Shown: positions 12,263 through 24,100 of the stretch, one piece after another
How the letters are laid out: every line of letters starts with the position of its first letter
Position numbering within the stretch: the first letter of the stretch is position 1
DNA from: Morella rubra
Taxonomy: Eukaryota; Streptophyta; Magnoliopsida; Fagales; Myricaceae
Reading direction: 5' to 3'
Assembly: GCA_003952965.2 (NCBI GenBank)
Contig: CM025853.1
Coordinates: 433,596 to 497,595 of the forward strand
Length of the DNA: 64,000 nucleotides
Program-made: the position numbers and the translations under genes
Notes under the pieces: generated by a model
Database searches by the model: none
The model's input: only the letters and a program-made list of their open reading frames with translations
What the model was told of the DNA's origin: nothing

Positions 12263-13062
12263 CGTAATACTGTGAAGACGTGACAGTACTGTGCACAAGA
12301 GGATGTGTTCACTTGTTGTGACATTCTGGCCTCTCCGTTGTACGCGGAAAGATCCTTTGTTAGGATAACTCACTCTGGAGTTTGAGCCGTATTATGCTCT
12401 GGGAGTACTGCTGCAAAGATACGGAAGGTTACTTGTAACCCGTCACTCTGGCCAAGTGATTCACTCTGAGAGTGAGAGTAGTGGTGATTAAAAAATGGAA
12501 AAAGGAAAAGATCATTTTTTAAAAACTGAGTCTTTTCATTTACTTTCTTATTCTGTTTTGAGATTTTATTGATGAACGATTTTCTTCAATATCTTATTAT
12601 TCTATCTACTGTCTGGCTAACCATTGGCTTTACTGAGTCATTTGGACTCACCGTTGTTTGTTAAATTCTTTTAGCAGATGTTCAGAATTACCTGGGAGAA
12701 TTTACTTAGACTTTGACTCATGAGCTGGTAGTTGGGTCTGGGTCACACGAGAACCTAGACATCATCGTTGAGAGCACCTGATTATATTTTCTAGCAATCA
12801 TGATGAAAGAGTAGAGGAGAATAAGAGATAAAGACCTACGTACATTGTACTGTTTTAGTAGTTTTCTGCATGTTTTTAGATGTACATAGAAAGCAGAATT
12901 GGTACTCTTTTGTGATACAAGATTGGAATAAAAGTCTTGATGATGTTTATTTCTTAAATCCTATTGCTTTAACGATCCTCCCACTGGCCGTAACCTCAGT
13001 TTAATAGCGGCGTCCATTACTATAAGACAACGCTTGAGGTCTTGACTGTCCGGGCTATTACA

Positions 13063-13188
13063 GGTTCTTTGAGTTCTCCTGTTTCTCTGGTTTTTTGTTA
13101 TGCTTGGCTAGGAGGGCGCTTCCCTCTCTGATGGAGGCATTGGTTCCTGAGTTTGTATTGGTTTGAACAGTGTATTTGACATTACATC
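13063..13188. other. short unassigned spacer between two LTR elements
   Basis: This is flanking DNA between the solo LTR and the copia element. It ends with ACATC (13184-13188), the left target duplication of the copia element. No feature is seen in it. Confidence 0.6.
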
Positions 13189-15645
13189 TGAAAAATCCGA
13201 TTTAGACCCTAATAACACTTAGAAGGGGTGAATACGTGTTTTCCCTCTAATTAACAGATCAATAACAATTTTAAAACATGTTCTAAAATTGTTCAGTCTA
13301 GATATGCATAATAATCAACTCAATCAACAAATAAGCAGCAGAAAATTAAAACAAACTTCAATCACAAAGAGACAAGGATTTGATGACGAAGTGGAAAACC
13401 TTTGAAATACCATTCAAAGTAAAAACCACTCCGGGCTAGCAGCCACCTAGAATCCACTAAGAAGAAAACCTTACAAACAGTGATTCTTGTAAATCTTAGG
13501 ATTAAGGCAACCTAAGAGGGGGGGTGAATTGGGTTTCCAAACTTTTTCGCTTTTAACCCCCAAAACCGTGTTTGCAAAGTAAAGTCTAATTTAGTACAAG
13601 TATATAGATGCGATAACAGAATAAGTGCTAAATGTAAAGAGTAGGGATAGAGAAGCAAACACGTGATTTTTAGGTGGTTCGGCAAACCCGCCTACATCCA
13701 CCCCTCAAGCTCCTTCACCGAGCCTTGAGGTTTTCCCACTATCTTCCAAATAGTGTACACTCTAGCTTCCGGGTGCTAGAGAACCTTACAAGTGCTTTCC
13801 CGGGCTCAACACTCAAACCCCAAGTGATTTTCGGGCTCACCACTCACAACCCAACCAAGCTTGAGATATACCCTCTCTAAGCTTCTTCTTTAGTGAACAA
13901 CCTCACTAAAGGAATTACTTCTTTTGGATAGGGAGATTACAAGGATAAACTCTCTCAAAGAGTAGATATGAAATTGGAAAGCTCTATCTCTTGATTCACA
14001 CAAAGACAAGGATATGAAAGTGTGTTTTGTGTGAATGATATGAGAAATATAGAATATGAAGGTTTGGAATATTTCTCAAGTAATAGAAATGATATGTGGT
14101 CGTTGTGTATCTATTTTGGACGTTATGAAGGTGTATTTATAGGCCACAAATGAAAACTAGCCGTTTATAGCCGTTAGGGGTCGATTTGACAATTTTACCG
14201 TTGTACCGGTCGACCGCTTCATGTACCGGTCGACCGCTTCAACTAGCCGTTGCTCAACGGTCATAAAATTTAAATGCTGTCAAATTTTGTCTCATCAACC
14301 GCTACATATAGCGGTCGACCGCTATAAATCATTTTCATAGACCGCTACAATTAAAAACCATTTTTGACATTTTTGAAATCCCGCTTCAAAAACCAACTTC
14401 CCAAAAGTATAACCAAGGCTTGGGAGTTTATATAGGGATGATTTGAAAACATTTAAAGCTCATTTTGGTTGTCAAACATGTGATAAGAAGATTATGCACG
14501 GTTTGAAAAATATGCAAGTGTGTGATTCAAATCCTTGTCAAAAGTGAAACTAAGAGTTACAAGGTTTATACCCTAAGGTCTTGAAACTTCACTTTTGAGC
14601 TTCTTGCATCTTCTTGATCTTCTTTCTTCAAGTCTTTGGCTCTTTCATCAAAACGTCTTTGTCTTTGAAGATGTCCGTTTTATAAACTTGGTCCATTTTT
14701 TTTTTCATCCAAAAGAACAATTTGAGGCTTTCAAATGACAATTTAAAGGTCATTCTCAACCAAAAAATTTAGGCTCACAAAATCTCATAAAAATTCATGA
14801 TTTTGTAAAAATGTTAGCTCATAGATGTTCTATTTTGATAAATGCAAGAAATATTTCAAAGATGAATACATTTGCATTTAGAAGATTAACACATAAGGAA
14901 TCATCAAAATCTCGATTGTGCACAAAAGCCAACAATTCTGACACGGGCAACCCCAGTTACTTGACTCTGACAACCCTGATGTAATAATCTAAGCCTCCCT
15001 GCTTAGAACCGCTCCGTGCGGCATTCCTCTCAGACCTTTGAGGATCTTCTTATGGATTCTTCACGAACAAACCTTGTTCTTCAGCACGCCTTCAACACCA
15101 TGAAGGTTACAGAGATATTTGGAGAAAGAATAGAGAAAAACTCATCAATGTTGAAGCACAAATCTTCTCAGGTTTTTCTCTCAAGGGAGGAGGCACAAGT
15201 ATGCTCAATGGAGACCTCAATCAACTTCCAAGCGGCCTACCCCGAAACCTAGTAAGGTTTCACGAGTTTTCAAAAGGAAAATTAAAAAATTTGGCAATTT
15301 TTGAAATTCGCCAGAAGTTGCTCGAGCGCTGGTTGAGAGCTCGTCGAACGCTTATGTTTCTATTTAAAATTTTAACTGAGCGCTCGAGCACTCGTTGAAT
15401 GCTTGTTGAACGTGATTGAATTTTTCGAAGGGCGCTCGAGCGCTTGTTGAACACTAATTCAACGTGATGGCTCTGTATGGAATTTTTCAAGGATGCTCGA
15501 GTGCTTGTTGAACGCTGGTTGAACGTGATGAAGACTTTGGACAAACCATCAACTCTAACTCTTAAACAAATGTGAGGGCCAAAATTACAACTCGATTATG
15601 ACATATTTTGGCACGGAATGATTCCAACACAAAAATGCACTAACA
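13189..15645 (-). repeat. 3' LTR of copia family 1, interrupted
   Basis: It matches 19053-20062 once the 1447-base insertion at 13488-14934 is taken out. The inner end, TAACA at 15641-15645, abuts the polypurine tract. The U3 part (15300-15535) holds repeated palindromic GCTCGAGC cores. Confidence 0.92.
13488..14934 (-). repeat. nested solo LTR, 1447 bases, target duplication ATTCT
   Basis: The inserted sequence starts TGTAAATCTTAGG and ends AAAGCCAACA on the plus strand. It is flanked by perfect ATTCT duplications at 13483-13487 and 14935-14939; the empty site is seen in the sister LTR at about 19351 (gtgattctgacacggg). A tcaccccccc-type run in reverse near 13520 and the TGTTGGC start on the minus strand suggest minus orientation and a copia origin. 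It has no internal domain. It contains repeated ggtcgaccgct blocks at 14205-14330. Confidence 0.93.
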
Positions 15646-15660
15646 AACTCCCCCTTTGGC
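15646..15660 (-). other. polypurine tract of copia family 1
   Basis: On the minus strand the bases read TTGCCAAAGGGGGAGTT directly before the 3' LTR start TGTTAGTGC. The same tract is at 36103-36117 in the plus-strand fragment. Confidence 0.85.
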
Positions 15661-17200
15661 AATTCCGTGACAAAACCCACATATATAAAATAAACAAAAC
15701 ATAGATCTTTACTAATAACCAAAGCAATTATCTATTTACATGAATATCAACCTTATGACCTAAAAAATGTGTTCAAGAGTCTTTGAATCTGTTACTTAAC
15801 AAACACAATCTCAAAGACCAAGTGAAAAACAGAGAGAACAAACAGATATATATAATTGAAGTTGCAAATGAAGTACAAAAACAAAACATTAGCTCTCCCT
15901 TACCCAGTTATTATTAGCTCCCCCTTAATCTATTCTCCCCAGTTTTGTCATGAATGGACAAAGGGAAACAAAATGCCACCGCTCATTGACGAAATAAAAT
16001 ACATGCAAACATGAAAATGAGCATCAATCGACATAAGAATTGCATATCACACATAAGATAAATTAAAGGCATAACCAAGGCACAATCAACCAAAACCAAC
16101 AACAATGCACAATGGAAGAGATGAATAAAAAAGGCAACAAGCAATTTGATAATGGGATAAGGAAAAATTATTGAAAAGAGCAAATGATCAAATGCCAAAA
16201 ATTAGCACAAAATTCATGGAACTAAGAGACATAACCAAAATTTTCAAGAGCAAGGAAAATCAATACAAGCTCATTGTATGATCATGAAAAATAATATTCA
16301 TTGATTGTATGTCACACGTCTCTAAATGGTTTTAACATCAATAATTAAAAAATGAGAACTGCATACGTGTGTGAAATACGAAACACAATCAGAGAGGCTT
16401 AAGACCTTAATTTTGTGAGGGAGGTCAAAGCTATCCAAATGAAACCATGAGTGAAAAGAGAGATATATCACACCAGATGAAAGTCAAACCCAATGCCACT
16501 AAGACTTGAGTATGCAACTTTGTTGCTTGTTTTTCTCCCCCTGAATATGTTGCATCTTTTGCTTTTGCGTTTGCTTTTTCTTCTTTTCTTTTCTTTTCTA
16601 GAATAGTAACAACTTCTTTTAAAGTAGAGATAATCTTTTCGAGCCTAAGACTCTGAGAGGGGCAATGAATAAGGTCAGCTAGTCAAAGGTCAATTCAATC
16701 TGATGAACATGATCTCTTTCACTTGTGGTTGCAGACCCAAAACTCACACATGCGGTCAAGCCTCATCTAACCATATTCAGTGTGCACTGTGATTGGGTAT
16801 GACAAAAATACATTTGAAAATCATGTCAGCTAATACCAAAAAGAGACAATAGGCATGACTCTCAAATCATATTATAATCCAGACATAAATTGAGAAAGTA
16901 TGTAAAAGATCATGCTCAAAAATCTTAAGTATGTCAATTCGGCCATTGAACAAATGTGCTGACTAAAGGCATAACAACAAGCATAAAAAAAAAAAATTAT
17001 ATTTTTTTTAATATAAAAAAAACAGGGAGATAAAAACACATGAACTTACAAGATAAGCAAACACACCAAAACATTAATTTAAAAATGAAATATAAATGCA
17101 ACCTAAGCTAATGCAAGCAAGAACAAAAAATATTTAGGGAGAAGAGCATGTACCAATAGCCTTCATGTTGGCTAATGGATTTTCATTCTTTTTTATCCAA
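15661..17200 (-). other. non-coding internal region of the copia element
   Basis: No protein similarity is visible in any frame; the stretch is AT-rich with many stops. The part nearest the LTR (15661-15870) is conserved in the fragment at 35905-36117, so it belongs to the family and is not a later insertion. It occupies the place where pol would be expected. Confidence 0.75.
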
Positions 17201-17228
17201 ATCTTCTTGACATATGTTGATTGTTTGG

Positions 17229-19009
17229 TCAAGTTCTCCAACTTTGCATTATAATCATGGTGTGCTTAGTGAGAATCTTGATTTGGTTTTCAAGATTCGT
17301 ATGCTCAGTGCTGCAGAAAGGGTTACTATGTGTGTGCTCTTGTGCTCTCAATTTAAAACAATTATGTCTGATGTGACCTATTTGTCCACAAAAATGACAA
17401 GTAGGAACAAACCGATGTGAAGTGTGTGTTTTAGGTGGAGCAATATAAGAATGAGTATTCATGGACGGAGAGTTAGTCTTTTTACCTTTACTCACCTTTC
17501 TCTGAGGAGCTTTAATTTCTGCTTGTTTGACTGGTCAATGATGCCGGAACGAAGACAGTATTTGAAGTTGATGCACCACTCGACTCGTTGTATCCCAAAC
17601 CTTTCATATTTTCAGGTGTTGTTCCGAGGCTTAACATGTGGTCAAGCTTTTTAGACCCACTAGAGAATTGTTGAAGTTGAGCATTAGATTTCTCTAATTT
17701 GAACTCTAAGTCTTTGACTTCAGCTTCAAGGACCAAGTTCTTCAGTTTCAAGTCATCAGAAGACTTGATGTATTCTTCAAGCGTGGCAGTGAGGTTATCC
17801 CTTTCAAGTTGAGTCTCATGAAGTTTCTCTAGGTCCTTTTATTTACCTTGTGCAGTTTCAGGCTTTCCCTAAAGAGTTTGTCATACACCTCTTGTAAACT
17901 TTCTTCAGTGTCAGATTCATCCTCTGATGTCTTCGTTTCTGAGTTAATATCCTGCAAATCACAATTATCAGTACTAGACATAAACGCCATGAAATTTACC
18001 TGCTCTTCTTCATCACTATTGGAATTTGATTCGCCGTCACTTAGTGAAGTAGTTATAGCTTTTCCTTTCGACTTGAGATATGTTGGACACTCAGATCTTA
18101 TATGGCCAAATCCTTGACACTCAAAACACGTCAATTTTTTATTTTTGGACTTATTAGCAATGTGCTTATCTCTCTTCTCCTTTCTTAACCCACTGGAGCT
18201 ACCATGATTCTTTTAAGTACATTTATTAAATCTTCTTCGATCATTCTTTGATCTCAAAAACTTTATGAATTTTTTGACTAGAACTCTGAAGTTCTCATCA
18301 TCTAGAGATTCATCTGACTCAGAACAGAATTCTTCTTTACTAGATCTCAAGGCGATAGACCTGTTCTTCTTAGGCTAAGGCAATGTCTGTTCATAAGTTT
18401 GCAGAGACCCAACTAGTTCTTCAATCTTCATAATGTCCAACTCTTTACTTTCTTCAATTGCTGTAACTTTGGGTCTGAAACTCTCAAGAAGAGATCTCAT
18501 AACTTTTCTTACAATTCTACTTTCTTGTATCCTCTCTCCTAGGTTGTAGCTCGAGTTTCATTTCGCTTTGCATAGAACTCATCAAACGTCTCATCTTCCT
18601 TCATTTGAATTTCTTCAAACTTTGTGGTCAACATCTGAAGCTTCGAGTTTTTAATGGTCTTGGTACCTTCATGAGTAGTCTCTAAAATCTCTCAAGCTTC
18701 CTTAGAAGTTTCACACATGGAAATTCGTTTAAACTCATCAGCAGACACAGCCATAAAAATAGAGTGTAAACCTTTGCTATTCCAGTTACATTCACTGATC
18801 TCATTAATAGTCCAGAAGCCAATATCTTTAAGTGTTTTAACACCTTCAATCTCAGATATAGGTGCAGACCACCCTTTGACACAAGATCTCCAGTTACATT
18901 CACTGATCTCATCAAGTGATTTCAAAAAGGATTTCATGCGAACTTTCCAGTACGCATAATTGCTTCCATCAAAATATGGAGGCACAAACAAAGACTGACT
19001 TTGATTCAT
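17229..19009 (-). pseudogene. copia gag with two CCHC zinc knuckles, frame broken
   Basis: The ATG at 19009-19007 opens a Ty1/copia capsid-type sequence (PPYFDGSNYAYWKVRMKSFL). The frame then breaks, and a UBN2-like middle region can be followed in pieces at 18700-18140. A first zinc knuckle, CFECQGFGHIRSEC, lies at about 18128-18087, followed by an acidic Ser/Glu-rich stretch. A heptad-rich, probably coiled-coil segment lies at 17751-17640. A second knuckle, CHFCGQIGHIRHNC, is at about 17400-17350. Both knuckles keep all four metal ligands. Coding similarity ends shortly after the second knuckle. At least three frame changes mean it is not translated as one protein here. Confidence 0.82.
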
Positions 19010-19038
19010 CTAGACTAAGGGTCAAGGACCGAGTTTAG

Positions 19039-19052
19039 GCTCTGATACCAAT
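19039..19052 (-). other. primer binding site of copia family 1
   Basis: On the minus strand the bases are ATTGGTATCAGAGC, a perfect match to the initiator tRNA-Met 3' end complement (TGGTATCAGAGC), directly next to the LTR end. Confidence 0.92.
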
Positions 19053-20062
19053 TGAAAAATCCAGTTTAGACCCTAATAACACTTAGAAGGGGTGAATACG
19101 TGTTTTCCCTCTAATTAACAGATCAATAACAATTTTAAAACATGTTCTAAAATTTTTTCAGCCTAGATATGCATAATAATCAACTCAATCAACAAATAAG
19201 CAGCAAAAAATTAAAACAAACTTCAATCACACAAAGAGACAAGGATTTGATGACGAAGTGGAAAACCTTTTGAAATACCATTCAAAGGAAAAACCACTCC
19301 GGGCTAGCAGCCACCTAGAATCCACTAAGAAGAAAACCTTACAAACAGTGATTCTGACACGGGCAACCCCAGTTGCTTGACTCTGACAACCCTGATGTAA
19401 TAATCTAAGCCTCCTTGCTTAGACCCGCTCCGTGCGGCATTCCCCTCAGACCTTTGAGGATCTTCTTATAGATTCTTCACGAACAAACCTTGTTCTTCAG
19501 CACGCCTTCAACACCATGAAGGTTACAGAGATATTTGGAGAAAGAATAGAGAAAAACTCATCAATGTTGAAGCACAAATCTTCTCAGGTTTTTCTCTCAA
19601 GGGAGGAGGCACAAGTATGCTCAATGGAGGCCTCAATCAACTTCCAGGCGGCCTACCCCGAAACCTAGTAGGGTTTCACGAGTTTTCAAAAGGAAAATTC
19701 AAAAATTTGGCAATTTTTGAAATTCGCCGGAAGTCGCTCGAGCGCTGGTCGAGAGCTCGTCGAATGCTTATGTTTCTGTCTGAAATTTTAACTGAGCGCT
19801 CGAGCGCTCGTTGAACGCTTGTTGAACGTGATTGAATTTTTTGAAGGGCGCTCGAGCGCTTGTTGAACGCTAGTTCAACGTGATGGCTCTGTATGGAATT
19901 TTTTCAAGGGTGCTCGAGCGCTTGTTGAACGCTGGTTGAACGTGATGAAGACTTTGGACAGACCATCAACTCTAACTCTTGAACAAATGTGAGGACCAAA
20001 ATTACAACTCGATCACGACATATTTTGGCACGGAATGATGCCAACACAAAAATGCACTAACA
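19053..20062 (-). repeat. 5' LTR of copia family 1, 1010 bases
   Basis: It begins TGAAAAATCC and ends ATGCACTAACA on the plus strand. By eye it is highly similar to the 3' LTR with the insertion removed, with only scattered substitutions, so insertion is fairly recent. Palindromic GCGCTCGAGCGC-type repeats occupy 19735-19945. Confidence 0.93.
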
Positions 20063-20067
20063 ACATC

Positions 20068-20940
20068 ATTTAAAATACTTACTAACTTACCTAAAAAAAT
20101 ATTACTAGAGAGAAAAGTTCATTGTAGCGATCAAACCCAGCATTCGCTCAAGATATTTATGAAAAAACTCATGAGAATGGGGAAAAAGTCCCTCAAAAGA
20201 TGCGCAAGAGAGTTGGCATCATTAAGGGAAAAGAGAAAATTACAAGAATAGAAAAGAGAGCGCTTTGCCTGAAAGACCTGCCTTTTCGAGTCAAAAAGAC
20301 GAAGATGAAGAAGAAAACTGTCCATTGCAGGAGAAATTTTGTTCAGTCAATGATGTGCAAATACTTGAGGTCTCCTTTTTTTTAAGTAAAAACAGCTAGC
20401 TCTCATTAAGATCAAGAGGTTTGAAAACCTTGAGTACATGATCTAAAGGAGCGCGTAAGATCTTCCGGAGAAGTGATGGGCCAACAAGATAACGGTCTTA
20501 CAAACCTAAGCTAAAAAGAATAGGAAGGGACACATAAAGGGTGAAAAAATCATGAAAGGCAGTAAACTGAAAAGACTAACGGAAAAAGAAAGTCGATGGT
20601 GAAAGACGGTGACAAGACCAGCGGCTGGAGGTTAAGAGTCGGCCTGATGGGAAAATGGGGTGGCGCGTCCTATGCGGTGCTAGTGGAAGGGTAGACTTCA
20701 GTGGGCCGGGTTGTCTCAGTTTTGTCTATTTCTGAAGAAAGGCATGGCATAGTTTCCTCAATCCCAGTTTTTGTGTTGTGGTTCCTCTGTTTTTTTCAAT
20801 TTTTACTATCTACTGTTCCAAATGTTATGTGGTCATATGATCGTATCTTTTCCCTGTTTGCATCACCCAACTATCCCTTGGCATCGTCCTAAGTGATGTC
20901 AAAATTAATCCATGATAAAAGACTCGCCCTCCATTATTTA
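20068..20940. other. spacer with decayed retroelement piece, 5' of unit A
   Basis: 20131-20325 on the minus strand resembles the piece at 42377-42691 (FCNFLF...DAN..AH), which looks like the C-terminal end of a plant LINE-type RNase H domain; this is tentative. 20700-20800 matches 37100-37170 upstream of unit C, so it belongs to the old 5' flank of the unit. Nothing else is recognised. Confidence 0.5.
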
Positions 20941-21167
20941 AGAAAGCCATCAATGTGAAACTTCCGTAAGACTTTAAGAGAGCACGAAATAACATAGCAT
21001 ATAACTTGGACATTTCTTTCTCCTACATTTATATCAATGTCAAATTGATGATCAGAACTTTCCAACCGGTCTTCTTAATTCAATCTGTACGGTTCACAAC
21101 CCTATGGTTTTCAGATGAAGTAGATGACATCAAACTCTAGTTGGAGATACCAACTAGCTTTCTTTCC
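20941..21167 (+). promoter_or_regulatory. conserved 5' flank and leader of unit A
   Basis: This is nearly identical to 29372-29628 (unit B) and 37468-37709 (unit C), so it is the shared proximal promoter or leader. No TATA box can be placed with confidence. Upstream ATGs precede the true start: ATG-GTT-TTC-AGA-TGA, ATG-AAG-TAG, and an ATG at 21124 that is out of frame with the main ORF and overlaps it. They matter only if transcription starts upstream of them. Confidence 0.45.
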
Positions 21168-24100
21168 ATGGCATGGGCGAATATCTTCCTCTTCTCATTA
21201 TTTCTTAGTTTACATTTGCACCATTCTGATGCTCAAAACTGGATTAAAGACGGCTACTGGTATGCTGGTAGCGAATCCCCCATTCCTGACATAAATTCTG
21301 CCTTGTTTACACACCTTATATGCGGCTTTGCTAATGTCAACTCGTCCACGTACCAGCTTTCTATACCCTTGGCAGATGAACAATACTTCTCCATCTTCAC
21401 CACCACTGTCAAACGCAAGAACCCATCTGTTGTCACGCTTCTGTCTATCTGGAATGGACAAGCTGCTACGGCTCAATCCATCTTGGGTAACAAAGTTAAC
21501 ACCTCAGTATTATCTTCAATGCTCAACCAATCTTCCCACAGAAAGACTTTCATTGAACCTTCAATTAAAACAACAAGACAATATGGGTTTCAGGGCATAG
21601 AATTATACTGGCTTTGGCCAAACATGGCCTCAGACATGACCAACATGGGAGTTCTGTTGGATGAGTGGCGAGCTAAAGTGAATTCGGAATCAAGAAACTC
21701 TAGCCAAGCACAATTGATATTGACGATGGCCCTTCATTACCTGCCAACTTTTGAATTTGGATTCTACCCGATTGACTCAATTCAAAGAAACACGGACTGG
21801 GCACATGTTGTGGCATATGACTATCATCTGCCTACAAAGGAGAACTCAACGCATGCTCATGCTGCTTTATATGATCCATCAAGCCATATAAATACTGATT
21901 ATGGCATAACGGAATGGTTGGCTAAAGGATTTCCTGCAAAAAAGCTGCTTTTGGGTTTGCCATACCATGGCTATGCTTGGACACTACTGAATCCCAAAGA
22001 AAATGCTATTGGTGCACCATCATCAGGGCTGGCTGTAACACAAGATGGAAGCATGAGTTACAAGTACATCAAGGGATACATTAGCAGTTATGGTGCAACA
22101 ACAATGTTCAATGCCACGTATGTTGTGAATTACTGCATCATTGGATCAACTTGGATCAATTTTGATGATGTGGAGACCATCAGGACTAAGATTGCTTATG
22201 CGAAGGAGAAAAAGCTACTTGGTTACAATGTGTTTGCGGTCACCAATGATGACAATTGGGTGCTTTCTCAAGCAGGTACTTTTGAGAAGATTTGATTATA
22301 ATTTGAATGATCATCTTAGCCATTAGAACTTGACAAAGCCAAAATTTACAAGAAGAAAGATTGATTGGGTCACGACCCGGCTATTGTCAAGATGTCAATG
22401 GTCTCCACCTTTCAATTACTATTATAAGATATATACTTTTTGGCTTGCTTGTTCAATTTTTTTTCCCTCTTTGTGCAACAATTTTGCCATGACTCAGCCT
22501 GCCTTTAGGAAACTAATTTTTTATGCCTTTTGGTTGTCTAAGAAATAGATTACACGTCATGAATTGCAAGTTACTCCGAAGAGAGGGAGTGCGACAGTAG
22601 GATGCCACATGATGGACCATAACATGTCGGTTGTTAATTGACATGAAACATGACACTAATATTTATAGATGATTCAACTGTCCGGCATTGCTTAAACTAG
22701 CTGACTTATGCATGGAAAGTATAAGAAAGCAAGAACAGAATGACACAGCTTTAAGAGCTTTCACACTATCTTTCTTTGATTAACTTATGGAGTTGCAATA
22801 TCAGCTCAAGAGGACAGAAATAAACGACAACCCAAGTGGAGATTGTTAGTGATCGTTTTGACAACTGCTACTGTTATTCTTGTGCTCAGCCTTGTAATCT
22901 ATTACGCAAGGAGGAGAATCCTCACTTCAAAAGGTAACTTTTTCTGCTACATTTATTCCACCATCTACAATTGCAAGTTGCAGGTTACTTATTATTTACC
23001 TCCATGATTGAAGAGTTGACATTTATAGGCTTCTTCTTGCTCTTTATTCTTTTCATAAATACAGAAAACGTTGGTACAAGTAAAGAAGCAGAGTCCAATT
23101 AGTCAATCGTATGGCAGCAGCAGGAGATTTTAATAGCAATGCTCCTAATCTGCAAGTCTTCAGTTTAGCTGAAATTGAGCAGCTACAGATAAACTCTCGA
23201 TTGAAAACAAACTTGGAGAAGGAGGTTATGGTCCCGTTTACAAGGTAAGCTTTTGTTAGACTGTTCGCACTGCTTGTGTAAAAAGGAAAACAAAAGTTTA
23301 CTAACATTGCCTTATAAACCAATCCCGTTGTATATCTTGTCAGCAGGAGTAGGAAGTGAGTTAGGAGTGTCTAGGGAAAGCAACAAGTACACTAAGTCGT
23401 GGTGGCTTTTTACTTTGTCAGGGGGTACTACCAAATGGACAAGAAATTGCAGTGAAAAAGCTTAAACAAGCATCTACACAAGGATTTGAAGAGTTCCAAA
23501 ATGAGGTTATGCTTACTGCAAAACTACAGCATGTAAACCTGGTTCGAGTTTTGGGATTTTGCATTCAAAGGGATGAACAAATGCTGATCTATGAATACAT
23601 GCCAAACAAAAGCTTGGACTTCTACCTCTTTGGTTTGATACCTTCCCTCTCTTCGATTAGAGTACATGAGAAATCATTAAACCGACTTCATATTTTGGTA
23701 ACACTAGTACCAAACTACTTTTAAGCTTATAGAAAGCCAAGGTTATCTCAGTTTAAGCCTGTATGGTTTATGGCACATGGTTTCTTCATAATTTTTAGTC
23801 ATCTGCTCTCATGCTAATAGTTTATTTTAACCCCCATGAATGATGATCATTGTATGTATGACTGTCTGTTTCTAATCTCATTTCATATAGACCCTATCAG
23901 ACGGTACCTTCTGGACTGGCAAAAACGCATTGACATCATTGAAGGGGTTACTCAAGGGCTTCTATATCTCCAAGAATACTCAAGAATGACAATTATTCAC
24001 CGAGACTTGAAACCTAGCAACATTTTACTGGATGGAGAGATGAAGCCCAAGATCTCAGATTTTGGTATGGCTAGAATTTTCACAAAAGATGAACATGAAG

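Larger units (their letters stand above)
10715..13062 (+). repeat. probable solo LTR, TGTCATACCCCG...GGCTATTACA
   Basis: The stretch begins TGTCATACCCCGAG and ends CGGGCTATTACA, the TG...CA form of a long Ty3/gypsy LTR. A TATA-like CTATAAATAG at 11540 supports plus orientation, with transcription start downstream. No primer binding site, polypurine tract or internal domain follows, so it is best explained as a solo LTR. The flanks (gttta on the left, ggttc on the right) do not form a clean 5-base duplication, which lowers confidence in the exact ends. Reading frames inside it are not coding. Confidence 0.65.
13189..20062 (-). mobile_element. complete non-autonomous Ty1/copia element, family 1
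   Basis: Both LTR ends are TG...CA, and the element is flanked by identical 5-base duplications ACATC (13184-13188 and 20063-20067). On the minus strand the order is 5' LTR, primer binding site, gag with two zinc knuckles, about 1.5 kb without coding capacity, polypurine tract, and 3' LTR. Protease, integrase, reverse transcriptase and RNase H are absent, so any movement would need enzymes supplied in trans. Other pieces of the same family are at 7431-7951 and 35905-37092. Confidence 0.92.

Noticed and set aside
10710..13067. Target duplication for the solo LTR at 10715-13062
   Set aside because: gttta and ggttc do not match well enough to claim a duplication.
13483..14939. CRISPR-like interpretation of the ggtcgaccgct repeats
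   Set aside because: Spacing is irregular, copies are few, and the sequence is an LTR in a plant genome.
15016..15544. Arg/Ser/Leu-rich frames in the copia LTRs
   Set aside because: They follow the palindromic DNA repeats and lie in LTR sequence; the frames differ between copies.
21141..21167. Longer start for the GH18 ORFs (MEIPTSFLS prefix)
   Set aside because: The first codon is TTG, not ATG. The ATG nine codons later opens a good signal peptide and is conserved in A, B and C.
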